From Euptelea pleiosperma (Eukaryota; Streptophyta; Magnoliopsida; Ranunculales; Eupteleaceae): a stretch of DNA of 64,000 bases. Under the pieces are notes generated by a model. The model was not told where the DNA came from and made no database searches. It worked only from the letters and a program-made list of their open reading frames with translations. Below, piece by piece: positions 1-11,539 of this stretch. Numbering within the stretch: the stretch's first letter is position 1; the number at the start of each line of letters is the position of its first letter. The DNA is taken from NCBI GenBank assembly GCA_035048495.1, contig CM068553.1, positions 19,903,190 to 19,967,189 of the forward strand, written 5' to 3'. The position numbers and the translations under genes are program-made.

Positions 1-1358
1 TCAAGTGTGACTACAATAGGTTTGAAAACTCAGAAAAACTCAGATTCGACACAATTGTACACTATCAACATCAGAGTCATCCTAAGTTTGGAAATTCTAG
101 AGATCCTATGAGAAGAATTGTGGAGACCTAACCCTGTGAGCTTTCGAGCCTTTAATCATTTTAGAGAGTTATATAATAATTATGAGTCACAAGATGACTC
201 ACTATTCTTCATGCCCGCAATATTCGTTGAGAGATCTCATTATCTTTTGCTTCAATCATAAAACTCGGAACGATATCAACATTGGATTACTACGACAGAA
301 CCTTCTCTGTATCCAGTCAAGACAGAAAATGATTTAGGCCATTTTTCTGAACCATTCAGCCTTTTTACTCACCTGAATTATACTTCACTAGAAACCCCTT
401 GAGCCATTCTATAAAAGCCTTTTCTTTGTAAACCCATCAACCTAAAATCCAGTCCAGCTACGAAACATGACTGTCTACCCTTATTTTGAGATGGACAAAA
501 GAATAACTGATATGGGTGTACCGTGAAAAGAAAAGAAAAGAAGAAGAATCAAAAGGAAAAGAAAGTGGTTCAAGCTGAAAATAAAATATGGAAAGAAAGT
601 ATGAAGAAGAGCTGAAAAGAAATTGAGCAGTCTCAAAAATATCAAGAAAAAGAGAAAAATACAAAAAAAGGAAAAAGAACCAGATAATGGTGTTACGTCG
701 CAGGAAAAATGCAAGAAAATGGCAATATCCTCTCAAGATCTTTGAAATCCTGTATCCTTTTATTTTTCTACACCAGACCTAAGCCTCATTATAACCTAGG
801 AAAGTCCTATCTGATTCTAGGGTAGCATGATCATAAAATGTGGAGATTGGAGAAGGAGAAGCTATAGAGTTTGATCTGACGTTCCCGAGTGAAGTGGTAT
901 TCCAATCATGAGATCTTCTTCTGTTAAAGATGTCCTTCCTTTAAATATGTGAGATCTTTGCTTTCATATATCAACACATCTCCTCACATATAAATTGAGA
1001 GAAAAGAAGAAAACCCTTCTTGTGTGATTCTATTATGAATGCTAAACATGTGAGATTTGAGGTCGAGGCATAAAAACTTGGAGGTGATCTGGAAATCTTT
1101 ACTGTCGGATGATGAGAATGTTGAGCACACACACACGCAGAGTCTGACTATTCTGGGTCATGATTATCAGTCTGTAGTCTTGCCAAAACTTTCTAACTCT
1201 TCGCTAGCATGTAACTATTTTTGCATCTATTCAATGATTTGACGAACGGCGTTTTCCCTGAGCTAATATGAAAAAGTGTGCAGCATGTGCAGAGCCCTTT
1301 TAAGCTCATTTATTTTGCACTAATTGCCAGGGATTGGCAATATGCTGGTTGGGGGTTG
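1..1358 (+). mobile_element. 3' internal noncoding region of Athila-type element Ath-1
   Basis: No coding frame is supported here. The stretch matches, block for block, the region between pol and the 3' LTR of the complete Athila element at about 39700-41100, including the shared AACTCAGATTCG block near the start, the A/G-rich tract at about 520-720 and the ACACACACACGCAG run near 1125. It ends in a short G-rich tract (GGTTGGGGGTTG) that serves as the polypurine-like tract just before the LTR. The 5' part of this element lies outside the window. Minus-strand frames over the A/G-rich tract only reflect base composition. Confidence 0.8.
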
Positions 1359-4270
1359 TGATATTCGCTTAAAAGTGCATATTTTCCACTATTATCTTCT
1401 AAGCGTTTTCACACTCTCCTACGTTAAAATGCTCTATTTATCTGCTTTTCTACGTAAGAGTCTCTTTTGTTGCGTAGAACACACTTTTCTAGACGAAATG
1501 GTATATTTGCATGAAGTAAACACATTTTTGAAAGTCAAGATATGAAGCCGTTCTAATTAAGTCTCATTACGTGCTTTTTCGTTATTGCAGGAAACCCGAT
1601 TCGACGAATCTCGAGGTCTGGACCATGTGATCGAGCTTCTATCAAGTCTACAAGCAATCTAAAAGCCTGATCAATTGAGCCGGTGAACCAAGGAAATCCA
1701 AACGGACGATTCTGATAAAAAGCGGGCCCACGATCACCCACAAAAAAAAAAGCCCATTATCAAAGCTTAAAGAGCCAACATGCTATCAAATTTACAAATC
1801 AATTTGAATGTGATCAAACGGACTAGTGAATCGGGGAGGGACCGCAAATGGACCTGGAAGGCAAAAAAGCGAGGAATCTGGAGATACTAATAATGGCTTC
1901 ACCACTATCAAGCACATGTACAACCATGTTTTATTCCACTGATCTCAGGCACTAACCAAGTACAATGGTTGAATAATCAGTAAAGATCAGTTGGAAAGGT
2001 GAAACGGAGGTTGAAGGATTGTATTACACCCCGAGCACCAGAAGATCCAATGACTTCAAATACAAGTCGGATTAATTCGAGTGCATATGAGGCAGATGAT
2101 GGGGAGTGGCTATCTAATGGATCAGAAATCCTTTTCATAGATTTGATTTGGCGATCGCCAATATCTATCCTTTCGATCGGAGGGCATGATCATATGTTTG
2201 AGATAATGAAGGATCTTGTATTCACGAATCGGTTAACTGGCCAGATCAAACGGTTGATGGATGAGAGCCTAGGTGGATCAACGATCCAAAATCATATTAG
2301 TCATTTGGTTTACATGTTGGATCATACTTGCTCAAGACTGACAAATAAGATCAAGAGATAAAGGAAGAAAAGATGGTGGGATGGATGAGAGATCAAGTGG
2401 ACATGTGGCAGCAACTTTTCATGAAAATAATGGAGGCATAGGGGTTGGAAATATCTATGCATGGAACACTTTCCAAGAGATATTGGGTGGACAGTTTTGT
2501 CAAGGAAAGTTTCTAATAAAAAAAAAAAAAAATTGTTTAAGAGAGACTTCATAGAAGTAAGTTGGATGTGTGCTAGAGTTGGAAAGGCTAGAGCACATTT
2601 AGAACCACCATCGGATCTCATCACTTGGGGCTGTGATTGAAAGATGGCAGATTAAAGAGAGACATGGAAGCCTTCACCATCATCCACCATACTCCACAGC
2701 AACACAAGAGCCAATCTCTCCATCTCACTACCGTCAAAAATAGCCCAACAACTATCTTTTCTCCCAAAAGAATGGTCTTAGCATATTGGAATGGATTGTG
2801 GGCTCCACATGAGATGAGGTGGCAGCACCTCCCTTATTACTCACCATCTTCTAACCCTAAGAGGGGCACCCTCTCCATTGCCGTGAAGAAAAAAAGAGAA
2901 AGCCAAAAAAAAAAAAAATTCACGGCCGCCCCTATCTTAACACCATCCAGCCGCTCCCTTCCTTCTTCACGTTTTGTCCCTCAACACTCCCTTCATCATC
3001 CCCTTCCCAATCCTAGCCGCCCAGCACTTTCCCTCTCCATTGCCGTCAAGATAAAAAAGAAAACAAAAAAAAAAAGAAAAAGAATAAGAGAATAGAGAAG
3101 AGAAAGAAGGAGGAGGAGGTTCCTTCTTGCTGCTGGTGTGCACGCCCAGCTCGCCCCACCTGCAAGTGGTTCATCGGAAAATCCACAGTCCGATGAACCA
3201 TCCCCTAAAAGCCAGCTCATCTAGGTTGCCCTCCTCCATGTTCTTAACGTGGTGAACAACCTGCTGGTGTGCCTCCTTGCCGCTGCCACCTTGCTGCTGC
3301 AACCGGCGCCCTCTCATGCCACACATGCAACGTTCTGCCCACTTCATCGTGTTGCTCCACCACCGGCACACCACCACATCCAACCAACACCAATAGCTTC
3401 GCCTCCTTCAAGCAACACAGGCCAGCAGCAACCCCCTAAAGCCGTCCTCATCTTCTTCTTTTCCAAACAAAAAAAAAAAACAGAGAAAGAAAGAAGAAGA
3501 AAAAAAGAAGTGGAAGAATGGAGGATAGACCCTACCTGCAACTCCTCTCCCTTGCTGCCACCACATCTCCATCATGAACCGCCACCATATAAGCACCCTT
3601 GTTGGCCGTTGCACAATCACAACTTCTCGTCTTCATGTTGCAAACCGGCAACTCACCACCATCAGGCTAAATCATTCCCCCATCTCATGGCCAGGCATGG
3701 GTAAGTCTCAAAGGTGAAGTTCTTCACTTTATCTCTCTACAATCTCTCTCTCTCTCTCTTCTTTTCTTTGTTTCTCACTCAAGTTATCATTTTCTAAACT
3801 GAGTTAATTTGAGAATTGATATTTGCTCAAAAGTGCTTATTTTAAGCAATTATCCTTTTAGCGTTATTGCATTCTCCTACTTTAAAATACTCTATTTATC
3901 TACTTTTCTACGTAAGAGTCTTTTTTGTTGCGTAGAACACACTTTTCTGGACGAAATGGTATATTTGCATGCATAAAACACATTTTTGGAAGTCTAGACA
4001 TTGAGTCGTTCTGATAAAGTCTCATTACGCGCTTCTTCTGTCGCAGGAAACCCCGATGGGATAATTTTTGAGACTTACGAGCCCGCATCAATCAGGAAAG
4101 CCCATTATCAAAGCTTAAAGAGCCCACATGCTATAACTAGAAGATATGGGCCAAATATGGGCTGAATAAGAGGACCAAAAAGCTGGCCCAAAGAACGAAG
4201 AGAGCAGGAGAGCCAATGACCAAGAGACGGACCAAAGCGTTTAAAGCCACATGAGTCAGCAAAGAATGAT

Positions 4271-4336
4271 AGTCTACTCTACTGGAGAAGCGTGAGGATG
4301 GTCACAGTGAAGACCAGGGTTCCAGACCCTCTGCCA
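4271..4336 (+). other. tRNA-like A/B-box module in L-B
   Basis: TACTCTACTGG (ending at about 4285) stands where an A box would be. GGTTCCAGACC (4318-4328) fits the B-box consensus GGTTCRANNCC with one mismatch, 32 nt further on. The B-box stem AGGGT/ACCCT is intact. The module is shared by other LTR copies of the family; this copy has the weaker A box. Confidence 0.45.
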
Positions 4337-4794
4337 ATACTTTTATCTCCATTTTCTGATACTTTCTCTCTCATCTTTCCTTATTCTCTCTCTCTCTTCA
4401 TCTCTCTGTCCTCGAATCTACTGACCTAACCCCAGAATTCCTGTCCATCAGCTCTATCTCATCTCCCTTAGCTTTTTGACCATTGGATCTTCCATCGGAC
4501 CGTTGGATCTCTCTAGATCTGTCGATCTACCAATCTGGGTCTCAATCAAGTCACCATCCATCCGATTGCCATCAGACTGTCTGTCACATCATCTTGTGAG
4601 ACGATGGACATCATCAATCTATGTGGGCCAGTAGCTGGGCCCATCATCATCGTCCTGCTGTCCGATCAGTTAGTGGACCCCGTGAACTTCAAAATAATTT
4701 TAAAAAATGGGGGGGTCCACTAAATGGGGACATTCCCCAAAGAAAAGTAGCATTTTACTTAAAAAAAAAAAAAATTATTTTATTTCAAAAAAAT

Positions 4795-4858
4795 CCCTAT
4801 TTCCATTAAAGGAAATAGGGAGTTTAAAAGGGGAAGGAGAAGGGTTCTTTGGAACCCT
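4795..4858 (+). promoter_or_regulatory. Predicted LTR core promoter of L-B: inverted repeat, TATA-like box, start-site hairpin
   Basis: A perfect inverted repeat with arms CCCTATTTCC and GGAAATAGGG (4795-4820) is followed at once by TTTAAAA (4823-4829). Then comes a second perfect stem, AGGGTTC/GAACCCT (4841-4858, loop TTTG). The order and spacing recur in Ath-2 and L-C. Promoter function is inferred from position. Confidence 0.5.
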
Positions 4859-6040
4859 AATCCCCCTCCTATCTCTTGCTCTATCTTCCCAAAACCATCC
4901 CGAACGTTTTCGCTCCTTCTTGCTCCTTCTTTCTCCTCTTCTTCTTCCACCCTCTTCGTCTTCATCTTCACGTTTTCACCGGAGTTGCAGGCTGCAACTC
5001 CGGCCGACAACTCTCCCACGATCTCTTCTCTCCCCATCTCTTCTTCACGTTGAGGAAGAACGACGTTCTCCCTTCTATCCCTCTCTAGCACATCCTCTTC
5101 TTGGGGACGTGTTCTCTTGTTGCAGGTGGTGGCGATCTCATCTCCAGCACCCCCGCCTGTTGCTGCCGCCTCCTTGCTGCTCCATTACCACCGCCTGTTA
5201 CAGCAACCGCCCCCTTCATTCTCTCTCTCACCCCTCCACGTTTTTACAGATCCTTCTCCCCCAAGCCATTAACCTCTTCTGATGTGCTCCACCACGCTCC
5301 GAACTCTCTCCCTTTTCTTTCTCATATAAAAAAAAAAAAAAAAAAAAGAGAAGAGGAAGAAAAGAAGAGAAGAGAAGAGGAGAGGAGGGCGTACCTCCCT
5401 TTTGCCCTAGCTTCCATTGACGCCTGCTGCCTTATTGCAGCAGCAGCCCTCCACCATCTCTTTCATGTCCTAACCTGCAACTTCCCAAGTTGCAGGTTTG
5501 CAACTTCGCTCCCTCAACGCCCCTTGCTCCATCTTTCTTCCACGAGGTTCTCCAACGTGTCTGCTACCTGCCATCTCCTTCTCACCTCACCAACCCCTTT
5601 CCACTATCAACTGCCATCTCCAAGACCGTCCAGCAACTCTTGGACGCTGCTGCCCTTTGCTAGCGGCAACACCAAGCAACAACCTGCTCTTACCGTTTTC
5701 TCCTCACCTCAAAGCAAAAGAAAAAAAAAAAAAAAAGAGAAGGAAGATAAGAAGAAGAAGAAGAAAGAGGAGGGGGGGTACCTACCTGCTGGATCGCCCT
5801 CTCTTTGCCGTCCACATCCATCCACCAGCAGCCACCGTCCTCCACTTCAAGGTGCCGCTGCACCAGCCCACTCCAGCCATCTTGAACTTCTCCCCAACCA
5901 CTACCAGCAAGTTGTTCCACAATTCTCCAAGCGTCTCCGGTCTTTACACGTGCAAACATCTTGGCCTTCATCACCTTGGCTGATCATCCCCGGGCTGAAC
6001 CACTCACCGGGCTGATCTTATTTCTCCAAATAAGTTTAAG

Positions 6041-6482
6041 GTAAAGTAATTTTTTTACCATAGTTTCTTTCTCTTTCATCATTTTCTCTCTCTTCTGTAG
6101 TTTCTCTCTCCTCTGTAGATTCTCTCTCTACCTTTCATGCTTTTTAGGTTGTTTTTAATTCTCTTGTTTTTGTTATCCATCAATGTAAACATCTTAATTT
6201 TATTCAATGAAATTGTTTCTTTTGAATTATTGTTTTTATTCTCTTTTAATAGTAATTTTGAATTTTATCTGCATGTTAATCACTTTAATGGAGAATCAAT
6301 CTTCAACATAAAAATCATGTTTTAAAATCTCGTGATCATCATTCTCACCCCTACATCATCTTTAATAGCATTTTTGTTGAAAAATCCGTCATTGTATGAT
6401 CTTTAATGCGCATTCTCTAACCCCCGAGTGAGGATACGATATCCGACACGAATCCCTATACAAGAATCTCCATATTTTACAG
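6041..6482 (+). other. Putative leader intron in L-B
   Basis: AAG|GTAAAG at 6041 reads as a donor. CATATTTTACAG|G ending at 6482 reads as an acceptor. CTAAC about 60 nt upstream fits a plant branch site. The same arrangement occurs in all other copies of this LTR family. Confidence 0.45.
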
Positions 6483-6986
6483 GAATTTAGTCTTGGATAA
6501 TTACAAAATGTGTTGAAGTTAGGGTTTCCGATTCGACGACACGGAAAAACCCTACTTTCAAGAATTGATTGTAAGGATTTTCATTACCTTGAATAAAATG
6601 TAGTTTCTTTTCTATTATTTTTTTGTTGCAATAGTTTCCCGTTCGTGCTTTACTTTATCTGAGTTCTTCTTACTCTTGATGTTTATAGCATTTTCTCTCT
6701 CTAGATCCAATCAAAGCATGTTTTAAAAATCTCGATCTCTCATCACTCTCACCCCACCATCATTCACAGCATCAATTTCTGATAAAAGAAACAAAAAAAA
6801 AAAATCTGTTATTTTATGTCCTTGAGTCACGTGAACTAATCCTGAGTGCGGATCGACATCCGACACGAATCCCTATACAAAAGCTCATATTTTGCAGGAA
6901 TTAAATCGGAAAAGATACAAATTTTGTTGGAATTAGGGTTTCCGTAACCAACGACGTGAAAAAAAATCGAAAAAACCCTACTTTCA

Positions 6987-7754
6987 GTTGCCCTTGCTTA
7001 TCATCCGTAGACTAGTGGTCAAGTTGAGGTCTCCAATCGAAAGCAAACATTACTACAGTGGATTGAAAATTTTTGAAAAACTTAGATTCAGCAACAATTT
7101 TCACATATCAATGTTAGAATTTTCCGAAGTTTAGATTATTTAGAGATCCAAGAAGAACAATTGTGGAGACTTAACCCAGTGAGCTTTTGAACTTTTCATC
7201 CTTTCTAAGGGTTGTAAAATTATTCTGAGTCCTAAAATGACTCACAATTCTACTAGTCCCCAAATATTTTCATTGAGTGATCTCATTAACCTTTGCTTTG
7301 GTCATGGAACTCAGAATGACATCAGATTCGGATTATTACATAAAGAACATTCTCTATATCCATTCGAGACATCGAAGATGAAAGTACAAACCCTAAAAAA
7401 TGATATGGGCCATCTCTCTAACCAATCAGACATTTTAGCTTACCTAACATCTATACCGTTAGAAACCCTTTTTAAGCCTTTTGATGAAAACCTTTTCTTG
7501 TTAACCCATCAACCAAAATCCCAATCCCAAAAAGTGTTCAACATGATAACCTATTTTTGAGAGGCATCAAAGAGTATTTGGTATGATTACACCATGAAAA
7601 GATAGAAACCAAGAAAAGAAAAGAAAAGAAAACAAATGGTTTGAGTTAAAAAGAAACATGCTCAGAAAGAAAGAAGGAAAGGAAAAAGAATCTGAAAAAG
7701 AATGCTAAACAGACAAAAATTAGAAAATGAAAAGAAGAAAAGTGAATGAAATAC
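6987..7754 (+). pseudogene. Ath-0: old Athila fragment, integrase tail joined to 3' noncoding region
   Basis: The first about 50 nt encode the end of a Gypsy integrase core ([17 protein letters not shown]), matching the integrase of Ath-2 at 38549-38600. A TAG stop stands where Ath-2 has CAG. Sequence then jumps to the 3' noncoding region seen at 1-720 and 39730-40450, so the integrase C-terminus is deleted. Divergence from the other two copies is much greater than theirs from each other, so this is the oldest Athila layer here. It is cut at 7754 by the SIRE-1 LTR. The frame at 7237-7560 lies in this noncoding segment and has no recognised domain. Confidence 0.7.
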
Positions 7755-8094
7755 TATAAAGAATATTTTCATATTCAATTTGGAAAAGATTCTGTTTGAC
7801 ATAAAAACATTCTTATAACTGTTTCTACGAACACTAGTCTAGTGTGGAGATGTCATGGTACGCATACTTCTCCGACTACTTGAAGACTAGAAGACAAAGA
7901 CAGGAAGAATCAGATGGTTGACGACAAGAGTCATCTGAGTAACTGCCCATTTGTTAGTTAAAGATTGTGTACGCTCGATTAGGAAGGTAAGTGATTTAGT
8001 GGCCATAGGAATTGGTTAAAATGAATAAAATATAATGGTCAAACCTAGTCATTGGACAGACTCGAGTCTGAGTCAAAAATATTGACTATTGGGA

Positions 8095-8440
8095 GAGTCC
8101 GATCGATTGGAACTTGTCTAATTGATTAGACATAGCCCAATCGATTGGAGGACTCTGTGTAATCGATTGGAAGCTACGAGGTAGAAACTTATTTCAGCCA
8201 AATCGATTGGAGTCTCTGTGAAATCGATTGGAGTCTTCGGGATAAAAACTTATTTCAGCCAAATCGATTGGAGACTCTGTGAAATCGATTGGAGTCTTCG
8301 GGATAGAAACTTATTTGAGTCAAATCGATTGGAGACCTCTGTGTAATCGATTTGAGCCTACGAAACAGGAAACTTATTGAGGCCAATTGATTGGACACTT
8401 ATACCCAATCAATTTGACCTAGAGTACAATCGATTGGACC
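8095..8440 (+). repeat. Array of AATCGATTGG palindromic motifs in SIRE-1 U3
   Basis: ATCGATTGG occurs about nine times in 340 bp (near 8102, 8140, 8161, 8199, 8221, 8261, 8283, 8323 and 8429), plus degenerate forms. The fullest form, CCAATCGATTGG, is its own reverse complement. Motifs come in pairs about 22 nt apart inside a roughly 62-bp tandem unit ending in AAACTTATTTCAGCC. The 3' LTR has fewer units (about seven motifs), which explains much of the length difference between the LTRs. Confidence 0.85.
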
Positions 8441-8520
8441 TTGTACGAACTCAGTCTTTCTCAGATCCAAATTTCTTGGTTCCATTATCCCACATCCCAC
8501 ACGACTCAGGGTCATGAATT

Positions 8521-8530
8521 CTATAAATAC
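8521..8530 (+). promoter_or_regulatory. TATA box of SIRE-1 5' LTR
   Basis: CTATAAATAC lies downstream of the palindrome array and upstream of the predicted leader. The matching site in the 3' LTR (near 22563) has decayed to TTATAATTAC. Confidence 0.6.
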
Positions 8531-9375
8531 AACCCTTCTATACTTTCTCTAAACACACATAGAGACACATAGTGACTCAATCTTTTCAGAGAGAGGAGAA
8601 AAGATTTATTTATTAGAGTGTCCATTTGAAGAGCAATAAGCTTGTTTCCCAATCAGATCTTGTGAGCTTGTTCATCTTCTTGATCAAAGCCAAGTGCTTG
8701 ATCCATCCCTCAACTTAGGTCTTCCACTCATATATTCGACCTAGTAACCTGAGTGTACCAGTGTGACTCAACACCTTTTGAGCAACCTAGGGTTCAGGGT
8801 GTACTGAATCTTTCACCTTCCGCAAAGGCGGGAGTAATGAGAATTAAGATCAGAGGAGCCGATCGATGGTAGGTTTGGGGTGTACCAAATTGAACAAGCG
8901 GACAAGGCTTCTTGGCTGGAAGGGCGCGCGTGGATTCGTAGCGTTGATTCAGAGGATGTGGACACATCGGCAGTAGGCCTTGACTAATGTTGAAAGCTAT
9001 ATTTGCAATGGTGCTGCGTAGGTAACCTTTGTTTCATTTAAATTTTTTAGTTAATGATACTTTTCGTCTGGACGTGATCCCGTGGTTTTTCCTTGGCTAA
9101 GGTTTTCACATAAAAATCTCTTGTCTTGTGTGATTATTTGTTTGTATTCCGCAATCTATCTTGATTAGATCAAATGACAAAAAGAAAATATACCATGGAG
9201 GTATATTCGATTTGAGTCGGTTGTGATAATCTTTTATCAAACAACTAAGGCATGCAATTTTGTTCTCCTACCATTGACCAGTAAAACTATGTAGGTATAA
9301 TTTATTTTAAATATTTAATCAACCCCCCCTTTTAGGTATATTGGATTAAAGAGAACGGACCGGTGTAATTTCAAT

Positions 9376-9387
9376 TGGTATCAGAGC
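9376..9387 (+). other. Primer-binding site of SIRE-1 (tRNA-Met initiator)
   Basis: TGGTATCAGAGC, a perfect 12-nt match to the standard Copia primer site, lies two bases after the LTR end. Confidence 0.92.
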
Positions 9388-9464
9388 CGGGTTATTCTAT
9401 TTAAGGTTTAATCACCTGAATTTAGATTCTTGAGAAACCAGTCTATTTTCATTAATTTGTCAAA

Positions 9465-9662
9465 ATGCAAAGAGAATGTAAAAATACATTCAAATCTCCA
9501 TTGTCTGAGGACTATTTGAATATAACTAATGAGAAACTGTATTTAGAAAGTCTTAGATTGATCAAAGAAAATAAAGTTCTATCATTACAAATGGAGAAAT
9601 TGGACTGTAAAAATGTTTCATTACAATTGGCAAATATTAAACTCACTGATGAAAGGAGATAA
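9465..9662 (+). pseudogene. Gag C-terminal coiled-coil remnant of SIRE-1
   Basis: This 65-codon frame is rich in Leu, Lys, Glu and Asn (ESLRLIKENKVLSLQMEKL), the pattern of the coiled-coil that follows the gag core in Sirevirus-like elements. SIRE-2 has a similar segment at 51496-51858. Only about 77 nt separate it from the primer site, so the whole N-terminal gag core is deleted. The frame closes at 9660-9662 and coding resumes in another frame at 9681. It would once have helped assemble virus-like particles; it cannot now. Confidence 0.6.
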
Positions 9663-9680
9663 TGGGAAGAAGAAAAGAAA

Positions 9681-10639
9681 TTGCTTCTAATGAAAAACAA
9701 AGTATTAAAAAATGAGTTCCAAAAGTCCTTAAAGAATCAATTGGTAAACAAGTATGATATTGCTAAATCCAATAATTTTGATTCTCATCTTAGTTCACAT
9801 AAGAATAATGTACAACTCACATATTCTACAAGAAAATGTATGACAACAAAGTTCAAACAAACTGAATTGGTTGGTCATCATAATTTTAGGCTAAGTGAGT
9901 TACACGTGAAATCTAATGAACTAAAGAGAAAAATTTTTAAAATTTTTGAATTGAGAAAAACTTTGTTTTATAGTCATGTTGCTAAGAATCAATGGTCCAA
10001 AAAAGATAAAAGGAGGAATAATTCATTTCTTCCCAAACAAATGGCAAAACTTGCTAAGTATAAGACCATTTGGGTGAGAAAAGATGATCAAAAATGCCTT
10101 ATGATTCATTTTGCTTTCAAAGCTTTAGAAAACAACAAATTATATCTGGACAGTGGTTGTTCTAGGCACCTGACTAGAGACAAGGCAATGTTTTGTCATA
10201 TTGAAGATCATAAGGATGGGAGTGTAACTTTTGGGGATGGAAGTATGGCTAAGGTCATTGGTCGGGAAGTATTCAAGCTCAAGGTATTCCTAAGCTTGAT
10301 AACGCTCTCTGTGTTGAAGGACTTAAAGCCAATCTTCTTAGCATAAGTCAAATATGCGATAATAATCATACAGTTAAATTCACAAGCCAAGGATGTGATG
10401 TTATTGATGAATCTGGCAAATGTGTTATGAGAGGTTCAAGAACCTCTGAGAACTGTTATATTATTGGTAGAAATCCCAAGATTATCTGTAATTCTGCCAA
10501 ATTAATTGATTTTGACTTATGGCACCAAAGACTAGGTCACATGAACCAAAAGGACCTAGTTAAAATCACTAATAAAGAATTAGTGAGAGGTGTGCCCAAA
10601 TTGGAAAAACTTACTAGCACTATTTGTGGAGCTTGCTAA
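9681..10639 (+). pseudogene. SIRE-1 pol, protease and integrase zinc-finger part
   Basis: Aspartic protease is recognisable by LYLDSGCSRHLT (about 10140-10175; the active-site motif is DSG) and VTFGDGS. After a frameshift near 10280 the frame continues through LLSISQIC to the GAG-pre-integrase HHCC finger: WHQRLGH (about 10520) and CGAC (about 10628), followed by a TAA at 10637-10639. The protease would cleave the polyprotein; the finger belongs to integrase. The frameshift and stop make the segment non-functional. Confidence 0.8.
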
Positions 10640-11539
10640 ATCGGTAAACAAATCAAAAGCTCTTATAAAAAGGAAAATTATTGTGTTACTTCCAAAGTGC
10701 TTGATCTGATTCACATGGATTTTATGTGTCCTATAAGGACTGAAAGTTTGGGAGAAAAAAGATACATTCTAGTCATAGTAGATGATCACTCTAGACTTAC
10801 ATGGATTGCTTTTCTTAGAGAAAAATCAGATGCTTTTGAAGAATGTAAAAAGATATGTCAAAAAATTTAAAATAAAAAAGGCTATACTGACCATGGAGGA
10901 GAATTTAAAGATTCTCGTCTCACTGAGTACTGTGATGCCATTGGCATTAAGCATGAATTTTCTGCACCCATTACACCACAGTAGAATGGAGTGGTTGAAA
11001 GAAAAAATAGGGTGATTCGGAAAATAGCCCGGGTGATGCTTCACAGTAAAAACTTACCTCAAAACTTATGGGCTGAAGTAGTGAATACTACTTGTTATAC
11101 TCTCAATAGAGTTTATCTGAGACTAGGAACTTTGAACACTCCTTATGAAATCTGGTCGAGTAAAAAACCTAATGTCAAATATTTTAAAATTTTTGGGAGC
11201 AAATGCTATATTCTTAGAGATAGAGAATCTCTGGGAAAGTTTAACAAAAGAGGTGATGAAGGAATCTTTTTAGGGTATTCCATAAATAGTAGAGCTTATT
11301 GGGTTCTTAATCTAAGAGCCAAAACTATCATTGAATCTATTAATGTGGTTATTGATGATTTAAATATTGAAGAAAATTTCTCACAGGATGACAACTGTGA
11401 TGATATCTGTCAGAGTATTGATGACATTCATATTACTCCTCCTTCTAGCGATTCCCATGGTGATAAATCTCTTCCCTTATGGGTCAAGAAAAATCATCCT
11501 AGTGTTGATATCATTGGTGATGCAAGAAATAGAGTTTAA
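10640..11539 (+). pseudogene. SIRE-1 pol, integrase core (broken)
   Basis: Copia integrase (rve) core. The first catalytic Asp is visible in MDFMCPIRTES, the second in YTDHGGEFKDS, and the Glu in GVVERKNR (about 10990). The C-terminal marker LWAEVVNTTCYTLNRV follows, then IFGSKCYILRDRE and GIFLGYS. In-frame stops lie near 10868, at about 10983 and at 11537-11539, so the frame needs several repairs. The acidic linker DDNCDDICQSIDD leads to RT. Confidence 0.85.

Larger units (their letters stand above)
3817..6560 (+). mobile_element. Solo LTR L-B, Athila family, inserted in L-A
   Basis: This 2744-bp LTR begins TGATATTTGC, ends CCTACTTTCA, and is flanked by a perfect 5-bp target duplication AGAAT (3812-3816 and 6561-6565). 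No internal region accompanies it, so it is a solo LTR formed by LTR-LTR recombination. It carries a tRNA-like block (about 4271-4336), two GACCGTTGGATC-type units (near 4480-4515), an inverted repeat at 4795-4820, a TATA-like box, a leader with hairpins at 4979-5003 and 5472-5498, a donor-like GTAAAG at 6041 and an acceptor-like TTTTACAG ending at 6482. The long frame at 5101-6015 is low-complexity leader and is not called as a gene. Confidence 0.9.
1359..6986 (+). mobile_element. 3' LTR (L-A) of Ath-1, split by solo LTR L-B
   Basis: The LTR starts with TGATATTCGCT and ends with CCTACTTTCA, the same termini as every other copy of this family in the window. It consists of 1359-3816 plus 6566-6986; the middle is the L-B insertion. 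The outer right flank, GTTGC, is integrase sequence of an older Athila copy, so Ath-1 inserted there; the matching left TSD is outside the window. The first 2.4 kb differ from the other copies, but the last 450 nt (donor-like GTAAGT at 3701, CT-rich tract, acceptor-like TTTTGCAG ending at 6897) match them well. Frames such as the one at 1999-2361 match nothing I recognise. Confidence 0.8.
7755..9373 (+). mobile_element. 5' LTR of Sirevirus-like Copia element SIRE-1
   Basis: The LTR aligns to 21942-22883: 'tataaagaatattttc' here against 'tgtaaggaatattttc' there, so the usual TG terminus has mutated to TA. It ends TTTCA at 9373, two bases before the tRNA-Met primer site. It is 1619 bp, long for Copia but normal for Sireviruses. 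CTATAAATA at 8521 is a good TATA box. Part of U3 (8095-8440) is an array of palindromic ATCGAT-centred motifs. The 3' copy is cut off after about 940 bp, so no TSD can be checked. Confidence 0.85.

Noticed and set aside
458..736. Phe/Ser-rich minus-strand frames here and at 40195-40473
   Set aside because: Shadow of an A/G-rich noncoding tract in the Athila 3' region.
5101..6015. 304-codon plus-strand frame, and similar frames at 4707-5282, 16454-17215 (minus), 30298-30858 and 42195-42845
   Set aside because: They lie in the low-complexity LTR leader, are rich in Ser, Pro, Leu and poly-Lys from A runs, and lose frame between homologous LTR copies. They reflect CT-rich composition, not a protein.
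8095..8440. CRISPR-like array
   Set aside because: Repeats are short palindromes with irregular spacing inside a plant LTR; no cas genes and a eukaryotic context.
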